The notes: generated by a model not told the origin, from the letters alone. Shown: positions 41,164 through 52,138, counted from the first letter of the stretch. The stretch: 64,000 nucleotides of DNA from Colwellia maritima (GCF_022669015.1 NZ_JAKKSL010000004.1:310001-374000), one strand, 5' to 3'. Translations and numbers: made by a program.

Positions 41164-42946
41164 TTAGTGATTGTGCCTAGGTAATTTCTTAGCAATACCT
41201 TGATACTTTGTCGCTAGCTCGATAACTGCACCTTGTGATAAATCGCCTACGGTATCGCGGTAAATTTCTTGCCACGGTGTTTGCGATTTAGGAGGCGTAA
41301 CCTGTGTTTCTGCTTTACGACTTTCAAATTCACCTTTAGGTAATAGCACATCACAGCTGCCTTTGTTCATGTCGATACGTAACATATCGCCTGTTTGTAG
41401 GTAGGCTAATCCGCCACCAACAGAACTCTCAGGAGAAACATGTAAGATAGAAGGGCTGTCTGACGTGCCCGATTGTCGACCATCTCCTAAAGTAGGTAAG
41501 TTTCGGAGATACCTTGTTTAATTAAGTAATCAGGTGGCTGCATGTTTACTACTTCAGCCGAACCCGGCTTGACCAATTGGGCCCGCGCCACGAATAACTA
41601 AAATACAATGAGCATCAATGTTCAATGCAGGATCGTTAATACGTTGATGATAATCTTCGGAGTCTTCAAAAATTACGGCACGTGCATCAAACACGCCTTC
41701 GTTACCTTTTTCTGAAAGAAAGCGTTGGGTAAACTCAGGTGAAATAACACTGGTTTTCATAATAGCGAAATCAAAAAAGTTACCAGAAAATACAGCAAAG
41801 CCCGCATCTTTCAACATAGGTTCGTCAAACGACTTAATCACTTCTCTGTCGGTTTTAGGTAGGTTTTGTAAGTTTTCAGCCAACGATTTACCCGTAACGG
41901 TTAATACATCGCCATTGAGTTTATTCGCATTTAATAATTCCCACATAATGGCAGGAACACCACCGGCTCTATGAAAACGTTCACCTAGGTATTTACCTGC
42001 GGGCTGAACATTAGCAAGTAACGGGATAGGTCGGGCGAGTTCATTCCAATCTTCAGCGGTTATTTCAACACCTGCGTGTCGAGCCATTGCCATAAGGTGT
42101 GGTTGCGCATTGGTAGAACCCCCTAAGGCTGAAATAACTTTCATGGCATTAACAAAAGCGTCGCGTGTTAATATTTTTGACGGTGTTAAATCTTCATAAG
42201 CCATTTCGACAATACGCACACCCGTACGATAAGCCATTTGTCCACGTTCTTTGTAAGGAGCAGGAATAGCGCCACAACCGGTTAACGACATGCCTAAAGC
42301 TTCAGCAACCGAGTTCATGGTTAATGCGGTGCCCATCGTATTGCAGTGTCCGGCAGAAGGTGCAGAGTCCATGGCTAAATTAAGAAATTCAGTTTCGTCT
42401 ATTTCGCCTGCCGCTAAGCGCTTTCTTGAACGCCAAATAACGGTGCCAGAACCCACTAATTCGCCATCGTGCCAACCGTCAAGCATTGGTCCGCCTGATA
42501 AAACAATGGTTTGGAATATCAACAGTAGACGCTGCCATTAAACTTGACGGTGTCGTTTTGTCGCAACCTGTTGTTAATACAACCGCATCAATGGGGTAGC
42601 CAAATAAAATTTCGACTAAACCTAAGTAAGCTAAGTTTCGATCAAGTGCGGCAGTAGGGCGTCGACAATTTTCAAAAATAGGGTGAGCCGGAAATTCAAT
42701 AGGAATGCCGCCTGCTGCTCTAACGCCATCTTTTACGCGTTTAGTGAGTTCAAGATGAATGCGATTACATGGCGCTAAGTCGCTGCCTGATTGCGCAATA
42801 CCAATAATAGGTTTACCCGAACGTAGCTCTTCAGGCGTAATACCGTAATTCATAAATCGTTCTAAATATAAGGCCGCTAGATCAATATGTTCTTTATTAT
42901 CAAACCAATCTTGTGAACGAAAACGATGTTGTTTATTTAATTTCAT
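41164..42946 (-). CDS. IlvD/Edd-family pentonate (xylonate/arabinonate) dehydratase, three frameshifts
   Basis: Three reading frames, joined by shifts near 42512 (one extra A), 41571 (one extra base) and 41500, make about 594 residues, the usual length of sugar-acid dehydratases. Iron-sulfur and metal motifs are visible: [61 protein letters not shown], and [10 protein letters not shown] / [14 protein letters not shown] across the breaks. It converts xylonate or arabinonate to the 2-keto-3-deoxy acid. All breaks keep conserved sequence on both sides, so sequence error is more likely than decay. It stands upstream of the FAH-family gene. Confidence 0.85.
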
Positions 42947-42970
42947 TTGTTTGTCTTTATTAGCTAATGT

Positions 42971-44602
42971 TTAAAGATTAGGGCTGTATTTAAATTGATG
43001 AAAATCAGCAAAAACGCCTTCACCACTTAAGTCTGAACAATGTAAACAGATAAAAGCACCCGTAAAAAAGCCTTTACCTTTTACGTAATCGTCTGAGAGT
43101 TTCCAAGCATCGAAAACCATATTTAATGGTTGCCACCTTGAGTCATCGAATGAGTATTCAAATGATAAACGTGTACCGCGCACACAAACTTTCAGTGATA
43201 TGTTAGTGACAGAGTCAGGTATATGTATCGGTTGTTCATAGAGATAATAAGAAGCTTCGCCTTGATCCACTTGAATGATTTTAAGCGCACGTGTGCCAAG
43301 GTTTTCATCAAAATCAACAAAGCAGTAAACCCAGTTTTTAGTGTTGTAATAACACGTTATACCTGCATTTTGTTGTTCGTTAGTTGGACTGAAAGATACG
43401 GTGGTTGTTGCGTCAAAGTCGAAATGCTGCCATCTATATCCAACAGTTGCTTGTGGAAATTGAGAAATAAGTGGCTCTAAACCGTTAAGTCGTAAGCTTG
43501 CGCTATCAGGAATTAAGCCGCCCATTATTTCATCAAATGGAACACGTAAAGTTTGCCATTGTGGATGCAAGGTTGTGGTATCAAAGTTATCAATAAAGGT
43601 TTCTGAAACATTGGTTGTTAGATTGTCAGAAGTTAACGCTGAAAATGTGGGCGCTTGAATAGTTAACTTAGTACCAGAGCCGCCAACCACATATGGCCAA
43701 CCATCGCGCCACTCAATTTTGTCGATAGCGGTTTCTCGTCCTAATGGGCAATAACCTGAAATTTTGTTATCGGTAATTTTAATCGTGTCAGGTAACGGAC
43801 GACCCACTAGAAACACCATGTACCATTCGTTTGAATGGGTTTTGATCATTGAGCCGTGACCTGCTTTTTGTAAAGCAGCTTCGGGTTTATCACTGGTGGT
43901 TAAAATAGTTTCATCAGGGTGTAATTCAAACGGACCAAACACACTTTTACTGCGTAATACCGTAACAGCATGGTCGTAAACTGTGCCGCCTTCAGCCACT
44001 AATAAATAATAGTAGTCGTTAACTTTATATAAATGTGGCGCTTCGGTGAGTTTTCTGTGTGTACCACCAAAAATAATTTTTCGGTCGGTTGATAAGCGTT
44101 GTTCGTCATGAAAATATTCTTGAATAATAATATTGTTATGTGGATTACTGTGATGCCTAGCACCCCATTGGCGGTAGGTCATAAACTTACGACCTGATTC
44201 GTCATGAAAAAGCGAAGGATCAAAACCGCCAAATTTTAATTTGATAGGTTCGCTCCATGGGCCTTCAATATTTTCGGCGGTAACCAGAAAGTTATCGCCA
44301 GATTTCCAAGGGCTATCAACACTTTTTACGTTTGAATACACCAACCAAAACAAACCGTCACTGTAAGTTAAGCAAGGTGCCCAAACACCGCCAGAGTCAG
44401 GTATGCCGTTCATGTCTAATTGGCTAACACGCTCTAATGGACAAGCAACTAAATTCCAATTTTTAAAATCTCGGCTGTGATAAATGCGAACACCCGGAAA
44501 CCACTCAAAGGTTGAGGTAGCGATATAATAATCTTCACCGTTATTACAGATAACCGGATCTGGATTAAAGCCCTTCAAAATTGGGTTGTTGATCATTTCC
44601 AT
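42971..44602 (-). CDS. GH43 beta-xylosidase/arabinofuranosidase with C-terminal beta sandwich, intact
   Basis: The 543-residue protein opens [20 protein letters not shown] (general base Asp in NPDP), has [12 protein letters not shown] (second Asp) and KLTEAPHLYKVNDYYYL (acid Glu), then a C-terminal concanavalin-like domain from about residue 340 (ending ...ADFHQFKYSP). This two-domain layout is that of XynB-type beta-1,4-xylosidases. No signal peptide is seen, so it is probably cytoplasmic and splits imported xylo-oligosaccharides. It is in the minus-strand operon just upstream of the dehydratase gene. Confidence 0.92.
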   Translation of the reverse strand: MEMINNPILKGFNPDPVICNNGEDYYIATSTFEWFPGVRIYHSRDFKNWNLVACPLERVSQLDMNGIPDSGGVWAPCLTYSDGLFWLVYSNVKSVDSPWKSGDNFLVTAENIEGPWSEPIKLKFGGFDPSLFHDESGRKFMTYRQWGARHHSNPHNNIIIQEYFHDEQRLSTDRKIIFGGTHRKLTEAPHLYKVNDYYYLLVAEGGTVYDHAVTVLRSKSVFGPFELHPDETILTTSDKPEAALQKAGHGSMIKTHSNEWYMVFLVGRPLPDTIKITDNKISGYCPLGRETAIDKIEWRDGWPYVVGGSGTKLTIQAPTFSALTSDNLTTNVSETFIDNFDTTTLHPQWQTLRVPFDEIMGGLIPDSASLRLNGLEPLISQFPQATVGYRWQHFDFDATTTVSFSPTNEQQNAGITCYYNTKNWVYCFVDFDENLGTRALKIIQVDQGEASYYLYEQPIHIPDSVTNISLKVCVRGTRLSFEYSFDDSRWQPLNMVFDAWKLSDDYVKGKGFFTGAFICLHCSDLSGEGVFADFHQFKYSPNL

Positions 44603-44637
44603 ACGTTTCTCTTGTTTTAGTGAAAATTTGACTAGTA

Positions 44638-45630
44638 TTAAAAAATAGCGTTAAGCTTAATACGCTCAACAGATTTAAGTTCAGGTGAGCCACCTTGCAT
44701 ACCTGAGCCTGATGCTATCCATAAATAACCATTCATTTCTATTACACCGCTACCGTGCCTGCCTTGCTGTAAAGAGGGCATTTTTTTCCATGACCTTGTT
44801 TCGGTATTATATAATTCCACGTCATTGTGAGCCTTGCTTGGGTCAGCACTTTCGCCACCCACCACAATAAAACTATTTTGGTAGGCGAAAACAGAATTAC
44901 CGGCTCTGGGCGTTGGTAAATTTTCTTTTATTACCTGCCATTGATGAGTAGTGAGATTAAAAACATCGACTTTGGGTTCAACCAACTCAAATACCTTTTT
45001 GATTTTTCCTGATGTTCTTCGCCTGACGACATAAATTTTGTTATTTAAGATAGCGCCTTGGGCGTGATCACGCGCATGGGGTGCGTCAGGAAGAATTGAC
45101 CAGGTGTTGGTTTTAAAGTCGTATTTATCTACCCATTTTACGTGTCCGTCTAAGTGTCCGTTGGTTATGCCACCAATAAGATAAAGTGAATTTGAATGAA
45201 CAACAGCAACAGCTCCGCCTCTTAATCTTGTTTTAGGTATGGCAGGACCTTTTTCCCATTTATTTTCTTTTGGGTAAAAGAAATAAATATTTTTTACCGG
45301 TTTTTCAGCAGGGTAGCCACCTGTCATAGCGCCTGCAACAACAATTCTATCTTCCCATACCACAGGTTGAAAGTGATGTAGTTCAAGAGGCGATTTTTGC
45401 AGTGATTGCCATGTTAATGTGTTCGGATCAAACGCATCAACGGGGTTGATCCTTCTTCCACCAATTAAATAGCCTTTGTTATCAAATTTAACAAAGCCGG
45501 CTTCGTGACGAGCTGTAAACGATTTTGATGTTTCAATCGTTTCCCACGTATCTTGTGCGGTTACCGTAAAGATAACCAAAAACGAGGCGGCAAACGCAGT
45601 GAATGATTTTACAATTTTTGTTGTTAACAT
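44638..45630 (-). CDS. Exported Kelch-repeat beta-propeller protein
   Basis: A signal peptide (FLVIFTVTAQ) is followed by about six Kelch blades with GYLIGGRR, SLYLIGGITNGH, FIVVGGESAD and LWIASGSG at regular spacing, each ending in a W-containing strand (NTWSILPDAPHARDHAQG). The propeller is about 310 residues. In polysaccharide loci such proteins may be sialic-acid-mutarotase-like or glycan-binding; nothing here proves catalysis. It is second in the minus-strand operon. Confidence 0.85.
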   Translation of the reverse strand: MLTTKIVKSFTAFAASFLVIFTVTAQDTWETIETSKSFTARHEAGFVKFDNKGYLIGGRRINPVDAFDPNTLTWQSLQKSPLELHHFQPVVWEDRIVVAGAMTGGYPAEKPVKNIYFFYPKENKWEKGPAIPKTRLRGGAVAVVHSNSLYLIGGITNGHLDGHVKWVDKYDFKTNTWSILPDAPHARDHAQGAILNNKIYVVRRRTSGKIKKVFELVEPKVDVFNLTTHQWQVIKENLPTPRAGNSVFAYQNSFIVVGGESADPSKAHNDVELYNTETRSWKKMPSLQQGRHGSGVIEMNGYLWIASGSGMQGGSPELKSVERIKLNAIF

Positions 45631-45675
45631 GGAGAGCCTTATTTTTTTAATTTATTGAATTTAGTAAAGAAGTCT

Positions 45676-46473
45676 TTAACGTTCTTTGGTGTCTTTTATA
45701 TTTAAAATAGACGTGATTTCAACAAGGTCCGAAAAGTCTGCTCCACCATTTGATATAGCTTTATTGTTATAGCGACCATTAACGCCATTATATTGTGAGC
45801 TAATTTTATTGGCTTCAGTCCACGCTTCAGATGAGATAAATTTTTCATTTTCAAGGTTTTTAACTGGATAGGTTTCGTTGTTAAATCCCGGACTCCCGTT
45901 GTTTTCTTTGTTGCCGTCTTCAACTTTTATATAAGTTGTTTTAGCTTTGACAAAATTTAAGGCATCAACACTGGTTTCTTTCTCATTCCAGGTACTGTGC
46001 TGAACAACCATAATGTTATCTTTTGAAAAAGGGATACCAAATTCATCTAATGCGATAAGTAATTCTTGAGTAAAGTCACTCTGTCCTGCTTCTGCAATCC
46101 AAACTTTACCGTTTGTGGATAAGGTTTTACTGATATGTTTTACGGTGTTATTGATTGAATTCTGTTTATGCATATGAGCATCAGTCCAGTTATTTTTAAA
46201 TACAATGTTAAATAATGTATCTCTTGGCACGTATAAACCTGCTTGAATACCATAAGTGCCACTTACGGCATAATAATTAATATTTTTGAATTCGTTTGAC
46301 TGTAATATTAAATCTAATGCGGCAATAGTATGTACATCATCTACGTCTGTTTTTAAGTCAAAATTTAAGAGTAATAGGTCTTTATCTGCATTAAATTTTA
46401 GATCGGCACTGTAACTATTTAATGATAGTAAAGTGACAAAGGTTAAAATAACGTTTCTTATTGTCTTGACCAT
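45676..46473 (-). CDS. Exported nucleoside-hydrolase-like protein of unknown function
   Basis: The start at 46473 has GGAG 8 bases upstream and yields a signal peptide (VILTFVTLLSLNSYSA); a longer start at 46554 lacks this. The mature part begins LLLLNFDLKTDVDDVHTIAAL, an Asp-rich loop like that of nucleoside hydrolases, but the rest (GKVWIAEAGQSDFTQELL; GVNGRYNNKA) is not clearly that family. It is first in the long minus-strand operon, directly after the operator. The role is open; a sugar- or glycan-related hydrolase is possible. Confidence 0.65.
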   Translation of the reverse strand: MVKTIRNVILTFVTLLSLNSYSADLKFNADKDLLLLNFDLKTDVDDVHTIAALDLILQSNEFKNINYYAVSGTYGIQAGLYVPRDTLFNIVFKNNWTDAHMHKQNSINNTVKHISKTLSTNGKVWIAEAGQSDFTQELLIALDEFGIPFSKDNIMVVQHSTWNEKETSVDALNFVKAKTTYIKVEDGNKENNGSPGFNNETYPVKNLENEKFISSEAWTEANKISSQYNGVNGRYNNKAISNGGADFSDLVEITSILNIKDTKER

Positions 46474-46560
46474 TTTTATTCTCCATTTTACTATTATTGT
46501 TTTTATGACTATAACTGAATTAGGTAAATAAAGTCCAATCATGCTGTATTTCAAGGTTAG

Positions 46561-46576
46561 ATGTTACCAGTAACAT
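46561..46576. promoter_or_regulatory. Perfect 16-bp operator palindrome for the LacI/GntR-type regulator
   Basis: ATGTTACCAGTAACAT has 7-bp arms around CA and matches the GntR-type operator pattern of E. coli (ATGTTACC-GGTAACAT form). It lies in the divergent gap between the operon's first gene and the LacI-family gene, so it can control both. Confidence 0.8.
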
Positions 46577-46669
46577 TTGAGGGGATCAATCTTTTTATTC
46601 ATTGAAGGGACTTTAGTTATATAATCAAACCTTGATTGAAAAGTGTGATCGACAAAAAGAAACAAAGCT

Positions 46670-47671
46670 ATGAGCAAAATGAGAAGAACAACCTTGCAAG
46701 ATATTGCTGACATTGTGGGTATGACTAAGATGACGGTTAGCCGATTTTTAAAAGATCCCAATTTAGTAGCAGAGTCTTCTCGTAAAGATATTCAAACGGC
46801 AATTGATAAATTAGGCTATATACCTAATAAGGCACCTAATATTCTTTCTAAAGGTCGCAGTCATGCTATTGGTGTGCTATTTCCATCGATATCCAATCAT
46901 GTTTTTGATGAGGTATTACGTGGAATTGAGTCGGTTACTGAGCCGGCAGGCTATCAAATTATGATTGCGCATTATGCATACTCGCCTGAACTTGAAGAAA
47001 AAAGAATTAGCTCATTATTAGGTTATCATATTGATGGTTTGATCCTTTCTGAAAGTGTACATAGCCCAAATACTCATCGTATGATCAAATCTTCTGGTGT
47101 GACAGTTACAGAAATTATGGATACCTGTACCCCACCTATTCAACAAGCGGTAGGTTTTGATAATTTAGCAGCTGCTAAACAAATGACCTTAAATATGTTG
47201 GAAAAAGGGTATAAAAATATTGCTTATATTGGGGCAAAAGGGGATATACGTGATTTACTTCGCCGGCAAGGTTACGAAGAGGCTGTTTTGTCATATCAAT
47301 TAACGCCATTGATCTTTCGGTCTCCTGAATTTTCTTCTATTCGTTTAGGATCAGAAATTTTAGATGATATTTTATCTATGGATCCTAAAGTGGATGGGGT
47401 AATTTGTACGAACGACGATGTGGCAATGGGTGTACTGTTAAGTTGTAAAAAGAAGGGTATAAATGTACCAAAGCCAGAGCTAGGAGTTACTGGTATGCAT
47501 GGACACGATATGGGACAGCTTTATTCACCCGCATTGGCCAGTGTAATCACCCCAAGATTTCTTATTGGCCAAGTAGCAGCTGAACAATTACTTGCGCGTA
47601 TTGATGGGTTACAAAATATAGAAACCTATATTGATTTAGGTTTTACTTTGCATGATGGTGAGAGTATTTAA
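46670..47671 (+). CDS. LacI-family transcriptional regulator (GntR-like)
   Basis: The 333-residue protein has the LacI N-terminal helix-turn-helix TLQDIADIVGMTKMTVSRFLKD and hinge, then the periplasmic-binding-protein fold (HAIGVLFPSISNHVFDEVLRGIE; VICTNDDVAMGVLL; LGVTGMHGHDMG). The MTKMTVSRFL helix is that of the gluconate-operon GntR type, and the nearby operator is of that type too. It is transcribed away from the pentose operon. It is probably a repressor relieved by a sugar-acid intermediate, which is inference. Confidence 0.9.
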   Translation: MSKMRRTTLQDIADIVGMTKMTVSRFLKDPNLVAESSRKDIQTAIDKLGYIPNKAPNILSKGRSHAIGVLFPSISNHVFDEVLRGIESVTEPAGYQIMIAHYAYSPELEEKRISSLLGYHIDGLILSESVHSPNTHRMIKSSGVTVTEIMDTCTPPIQQAVGFDNLAAAKQMTLNMLEKGYKNIAYIGAKGDIRDLLRRQGYEEAVLSYQLTPLIFRSPEFSSIRLGSEILDDILSMDPKVDGVICTNDDVAMGVLLSCKKKGINVPKPELGVTGMHGHDMGQLYSPALASVITPRFLIGQVAAEQLLARIDGLQNIETYIDLGFTLHDGESI

Positions 47672-47689
47672 CTTTATACATTTTTAAAA

Positions 47690-47729
47690 TTAGGCTTACA
47701 TCGAGTGATATTAAATAATGTAAGCCTAA
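47690..47729. terminator. Bidirectional hairpin between converging genes
   Basis: TTAGGCTTACAT pairs with ATGTAAGCCTAA (12 bp, 16-base loop) in the gap between the regulator and the converging GH43 gene. It can serve either strand. T-runs on both sides are short. Confidence 0.65.
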
Positions 47730-47733
47730 TCGA

Positions 47734-49351
47734 TTACTTTTCTTGGTAGTCAAAATACTCAAAATCGGCATGGATTTTCTGGCCAGAAAGATCTTGGCAA
47801 GCTAACCCATAAAATGCGCCTGTAAAACAAGGTGAATATCCCTTTTCAGTGTGAACAACGTAATCGTCAGATAAAATACTACCGTCTAACTCTGGTCCTA
47901 TTGCCTGCCAGTTAGGTTGGTGATCTTTTGTATCTACCGCGAAGTAAAACTGTATAACAGCGCCATTAAATTCAGCTTTTAAATACACTTTTTCAATTTG
48001 AGTTATGTCGATAGGTTGGCTGATAGGGTGCGATGTTTTATTGTCGTCGCAACTTAACACATTAATGAATTTTTTACCTGAGTAAGCACCTAAATCGTCA
48101 CCTGAAATATACACATAATGATAATGCGTTGTGTTGTAGTAACAAACTAAGCCCGCCATTTGTTGGAAATTTTCGGGTGAAAACTCAATACAAGTAGACG
48201 CTATGGTATGGTGGGCTTGTACTCTTCTACCCACTAAGCTCTGTTCAAAACAAGAACTGAGTGACTCTCTGCCATATAAACGTAAATAGCCTTGTCTGTC
48301 AGTTTGGTTGACCCATTCATTGCTCATGGGGATACGCAAACTTTGAAAATTTATGTCTACTGCGGGGGTGTCAAACGTAATCCGTTGCGCTTCTGATTTA
48401 AATTTGTGCTCTGGTAAATTTGGTGCAGGAACATGCCGGCGCGCTTCATTTGATTCATGGTCTAAGTAAAGCCAGTTATCTTCTCTCCATTGCACCTTTT
48501 CTATTGCTGTTTCTCTGCCTGTAATACATCGTCCTAATTCGGTTAACGGACGACCCGTTAGAAACACCATGTACCATTGCCCATTTTGTGTTTCAACTAA
48601 ATCAGCATGACCTGTTTTTTGTAGGTAATTGCTAGGTGCATCTTTAGCGGTAATAACAGGATTGCTAGGGTGAATTTCGTATGGTCCAAAAATAGACGTC
48701 GATCGTGCTAAAGAAACACAATGGTTATAACCAGTTCCACCTTCAGCGGTGAGTAAATAATAATAGCCATTTTTTTTGTAAATATGTGGGCCTTCCGATA
48801 AGCCGTGTTCGCTACCAGAAAATATATGATGAATTTTACCTACTGTCTTTTTTAAATTGCGGTCAAATTCTTGAATGATAATACCACCAAAAAATTTACT
48901 GTTTCGGTGATCTACAATCATATTCAAACAATAAGATTTACCATCATCATCGTGAAAAAGCGAAGGGTCAAAACCACTAGAATTAACGAATGTTTGGTTC
49001 AGACCATGGACCATTAATATTTGTAGCGGTAACCACGTAGTTAGGTGTGTCTTTCCAGTCACCATTAAAGTTTTTTACATTGGTATACACCAGATAAAAA
49101 ACACCATCAACATGAGTTAAGCAAGGAGCCCAAACACCACAAGAATCAGGCACGCCTTTCATATCTAACTGAGAAGTTTTACTTAACGGATGCGTGAGTA
49201 ATGTCCAATTAACTAAGTCTTTAGAGTGGTGTATTTGCACACCAGGAAACCATTCGAACGTTGACGTTGCTATATAATAATCATCAGCCACTCTGATAAT
49301 GCTAGGGTCTGGATTAAAACCTTTTAAGATGGGGTTTGATATTGTTTTCAT
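47734..49351 (-). CDS. GH43 beta-xylosidase, second paralogue, frameshifted
   Basis: The N-terminal frame starts at 49351 with [20 protein letters not shown]. An extra A near 48994 (ACCAAACATTCG) breaks it at WSEP; the other frame continues [35 protein letters not shown] (acid Glu) and the C-terminal beta sandwich to 47734. The composite is about 539 residues, the same architecture as the 42971 gene but clearly diverged. No signal peptide. Two XynB-type paralogues may split differently decorated xylo-oligosaccharides. Confidence 0.85.
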
Positions 49352-49423
49352 GATTATCTCTATTGTGATCTCAATTTTATGTAATTTATTCTCAACTCAG
49401 ATCTATATTAGTGAGCTTAGAGC

Positions 49424-49460
49424 AAAAAAAGTAACCATACCTTTAAAAGCTTATGGTTAC
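49424..49460 (-). terminator. Rho-independent terminator after the xylanase gene
   Basis: On the minus strand GTAACCATA and TATGGTTAC form a stem followed by seven T's, 43 bases after the xylanase stop. Very typical geometry. Confidence 0.88.
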
Positions 49461-49502
49461 AGGGAGAAAAAGTTCGTCTTCAAGATTAATGATAAATGTA
49501 AC

Positions 49503-50658
49503 TTATTGCTTATTAAGACTTGAAACAAACGGTTTGGCTTTTAATTGACGATCAAACAACAAAGGATAATCTGTGCGCCCTGGCATAGGCCAATCATTTC
49601 TCCACGTGTTAGCGTCGCTCACACCCCAAAAAGTAACACGTTTAATAACCTCTTGATGTCTGTTAAATATATTGAATAAGGCTCTGTATCGATCGCCTAA
49701 TTGGTTTTCTACTTCAACAGGTAAAGCATCAGGATATGGATTAAAAGACTCCTGTAATTCCATACTTAATGAAACATCAGCACCCATATTTTTCTCATCA
49801 GGGAAAGGAATAACCGACACATCCAACTCAGTAATCAATACATCCATATTAAGTGCACTGTATGCTTTAATTGAATCTTCTATTTCAGTTAAATCAGGTT
49901 TAGTTAACGAATAATGTGCTTGCATTCCAACACCATCTATTCGTATTCCTTTGTTTTGTAGGCGTTTTACTAAATTTAATACACCATTACGTTTTTCAGG
50001 TTTATATAAATTATAGTCATTGTAATAAAGCTTGGCATTTGGTGCTGCTTTAGCGGCTAGCATAAAAGCTTGCTCAATAAAGTCGTCCCCAATAATAGAC
50101 AACCACTTAGATTCTCGTAAAGTACCATCTTCATTTAATGCTTCATTAACAACATCCCATGCATCTATTTTTCCTGCATAACGACCCGCAACGGTATTAA
50201 TATGATCTTCCATACGTGCTAGAAGTTCAGCTCTGTTCAGTGGCGTACCATCTTTATGTTCGAATACCCAATCAGGTACTTGTGAATGCCACACAAGTGT
50301 ATGACCCGTAAAAAAATGATTGTTTTTATTTGCGAATTCAACTTGACGCGTCAGGCGCTTCAAAATCGTATACCCCTTCTTTAGGATGAATACGTTCCCA
50401 TTTCATTGAGTTCTCAGGCGTAATTGCATTAAATTGTTGATTAACAAAAGGTAAAACAGACGTTGCGTTACCTATTATTTGTTCTCTACTTAACGCTGTT
50501 CCTATTTTATATTTATCGGCGAAGAGTTCTTTTAATAAAGGTGCGTCAATATTACTTTGCTCTACAGCTGAGCTGTTGGGTTGATTACCGCAAGCAGACA
50601 ACGTAAGTGTGATAACTGATATTAAGGGTAATAAAGTTTTTAATGATTTAAGTTTCAT
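49503..50658 (-). CDS. GH10 endo-1,4-beta-xylanase lipoprotein, frameshifted
   Basis: The start at 50658 gives a lipoprotein signal (ITLTLSAC). The GH10 barrel includes NAITPENSMKWERIHP, TGHTLVWHSQVPDW, DVVNEALNEDG (acid Glu) and VLITELDVSV (nucleophile Glu), and ends with FWGVSDANTWRN. The frame is broken near 50341 between YDFEAPDA and VEFANKNN, one base from continuity. The composite is about 385 residues. Anchored on the cell surface or periplasmic face, it would cut xylan backbones to feed the GH43 enzymes and the GPH symporter. Confidence 0.88.
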
Positions 50659-51275
50659 AATAATCTTTTAATGTAATTGTATTTATGACTATTACTATAA
50701 TCTGTAAAGCTCGTACTATTCAATACATATTGAAAAAAACTTTATACTATTATTTAAAAGTATTTAATAACAATCAGTTATGTTTTTTGTGTTTTATTTT
50801 CACTCTATCATTGTAGAAAACGTGGTTTTTCCTTTTTTCTACAGGCCTAAGGTTAATAATATTATTAATCTCTTAATATTATGATGATATTTTGGTGAAT
50901 TAGCACGTACAGCCATTTTAAAATTTTAGCGCAATTCACGGTAGCTTATGTAAATTATCGTGTTTAAACGTCACTTGTTTTAGAAATAAAGCAAAACTTA
51001 TGGAGTGGGGTAGGGAAGGTCTGTGTTGATATTTAGGTAGGATGTTCTATGAATGTTTATTTTATTATTGACTGTATATAAATACAGTATAGGCATAAAT
51101 TATGTAATTTGCATGAAAAAAGGTTTTTATCAACCTTTCACTCATCAACCAGTTGGTGAAGTTACTATTAACTTATTGATGAGTAGAGGTAATTGGAGTA
51201 TTGTAGTTTTTGAATTTACATGAAAGAAGGATCAATGTCGTGTTTAAACATGAAGTTCATCCTTATAATATAGCT
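50659..51275. other. Intergenic region upstream of the xylanase and the integron-type cassette
   Basis: About 615 bases without a supported gene. It must hold the xylanase promoter at its left end. An inverted repeat ACTCATCAA...TTGATGAGT spans 51140-51184 just before the cassette boundary. Base composition becomes richer in G+C after 51275. Confidence 0.4.
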
Positions 51276-51282
51276 GTTGGGC
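51276..51282 (+). other. Left cassette recombination core GTTGGGC
   Basis: This 7-mer is the complement of GCCCAAC, which opens the attC site at the other end of the cassette, as expected if the cassette carries one attC split on integration. Confidence 0.6.
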
Positions 51283-51314
51283 GCCCAGATATAGACCGCG
51301 TGAGAACGGAGCAC

Positions 51315-52113
51315 ATGATGCCGAAGAATGAGTACCTTTTAAATAATCGTAATACATCGGCTGCGGAGCGCTTCGCCTCGCTTTCGAAACTTTTTGACCC
51401 GCCCACACTGCGCCAATTCGATGCTTGTGGTATGTCATCTGGTTGGAAATCTTTGGGAAGTAGGAGGCGGCGGCCCCACACTTGTCCGAATAATCGCCGA
51501 CCGTGTTGGGCATACCGGGTATGTGCTAGCGACCGATATTGACGCATCTTGGACCAAGGAAGCAGAATCCGAAACTGTCACAGTGCGTAATCATGACGTG
51601 GCTTTCGATCCGGCGCCCGATGATAAGTTTGATTTGGTGCATGCACGGTTGGTTCTGGTTCATGTCAAGGAGCGTGAGCAAGCGCTCCAAAACATGATTT
51701 CTTCCCTAAAACCCGGCGGCCGTCGGGTTATAGAGGACGCCGATCCTGCGCTTCAGCCTTTAAGCTGCATCGACGCATATGGTCCTGAGCAAGAGTTGGC
51801 CAATAAGGTCAGGCAAGGGTTCAGGGCTTTATTGTCCGACCGTGGGGCTGATATTTCATTTGGGCGAAAGCTTCCGCATTTGTTTCGTGCTGCCGGCATC
51901 GAAGATATTACGGCTGAGGGGTATTTCCCAGTCAAGATGCCAGAGTGCATTCAGCTAGAAATTTCTACGATACAGATGATCAGAGATGACCTGCTGAACA
52001 ACGACATTGCATCATATGAAGAAATTGAACAGCACCTCGGGAACGTTCGTTCTGGCGTGTTAGATCTTTCTCAACCACCAATGATTTCTGTTCGCGGGCG
52101 CAAGCCACAATAA
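51315..52113 (+). CDS. Class I SAM-dependent methyltransferase in an integron-type cassette, frameshifted
   Basis: The start is at 51315 or 51318. After about 47 codons the frame breaks near 51457 (one T too many); the other frame gives WEVGGGGPTLVRIIADRVG, the SAM-binding motif I, then LATDIDAS, FDLVHARLVLVHVKER and LKPGGRRVIEDAD. The total is about 266 residues. Codon use is richer in G+C than the neighbours, which suggests horizontal gain. It is bounded by GTTGGGC at 51276 and by an attC site at its 3' end, the form of a mobile gene cassette. The methyl acceptor is unknown. Confidence 0.8.
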
Positions 52114-52138
52114 TTTATGACGAGTAACTTGCGCGGTC

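Noticed and set aside
51244-51547. Minus-strand frames opposite the cassette methyltransferase
   Set aside because: The plus strand carries clear methyltransferase motifs; these are shadows.
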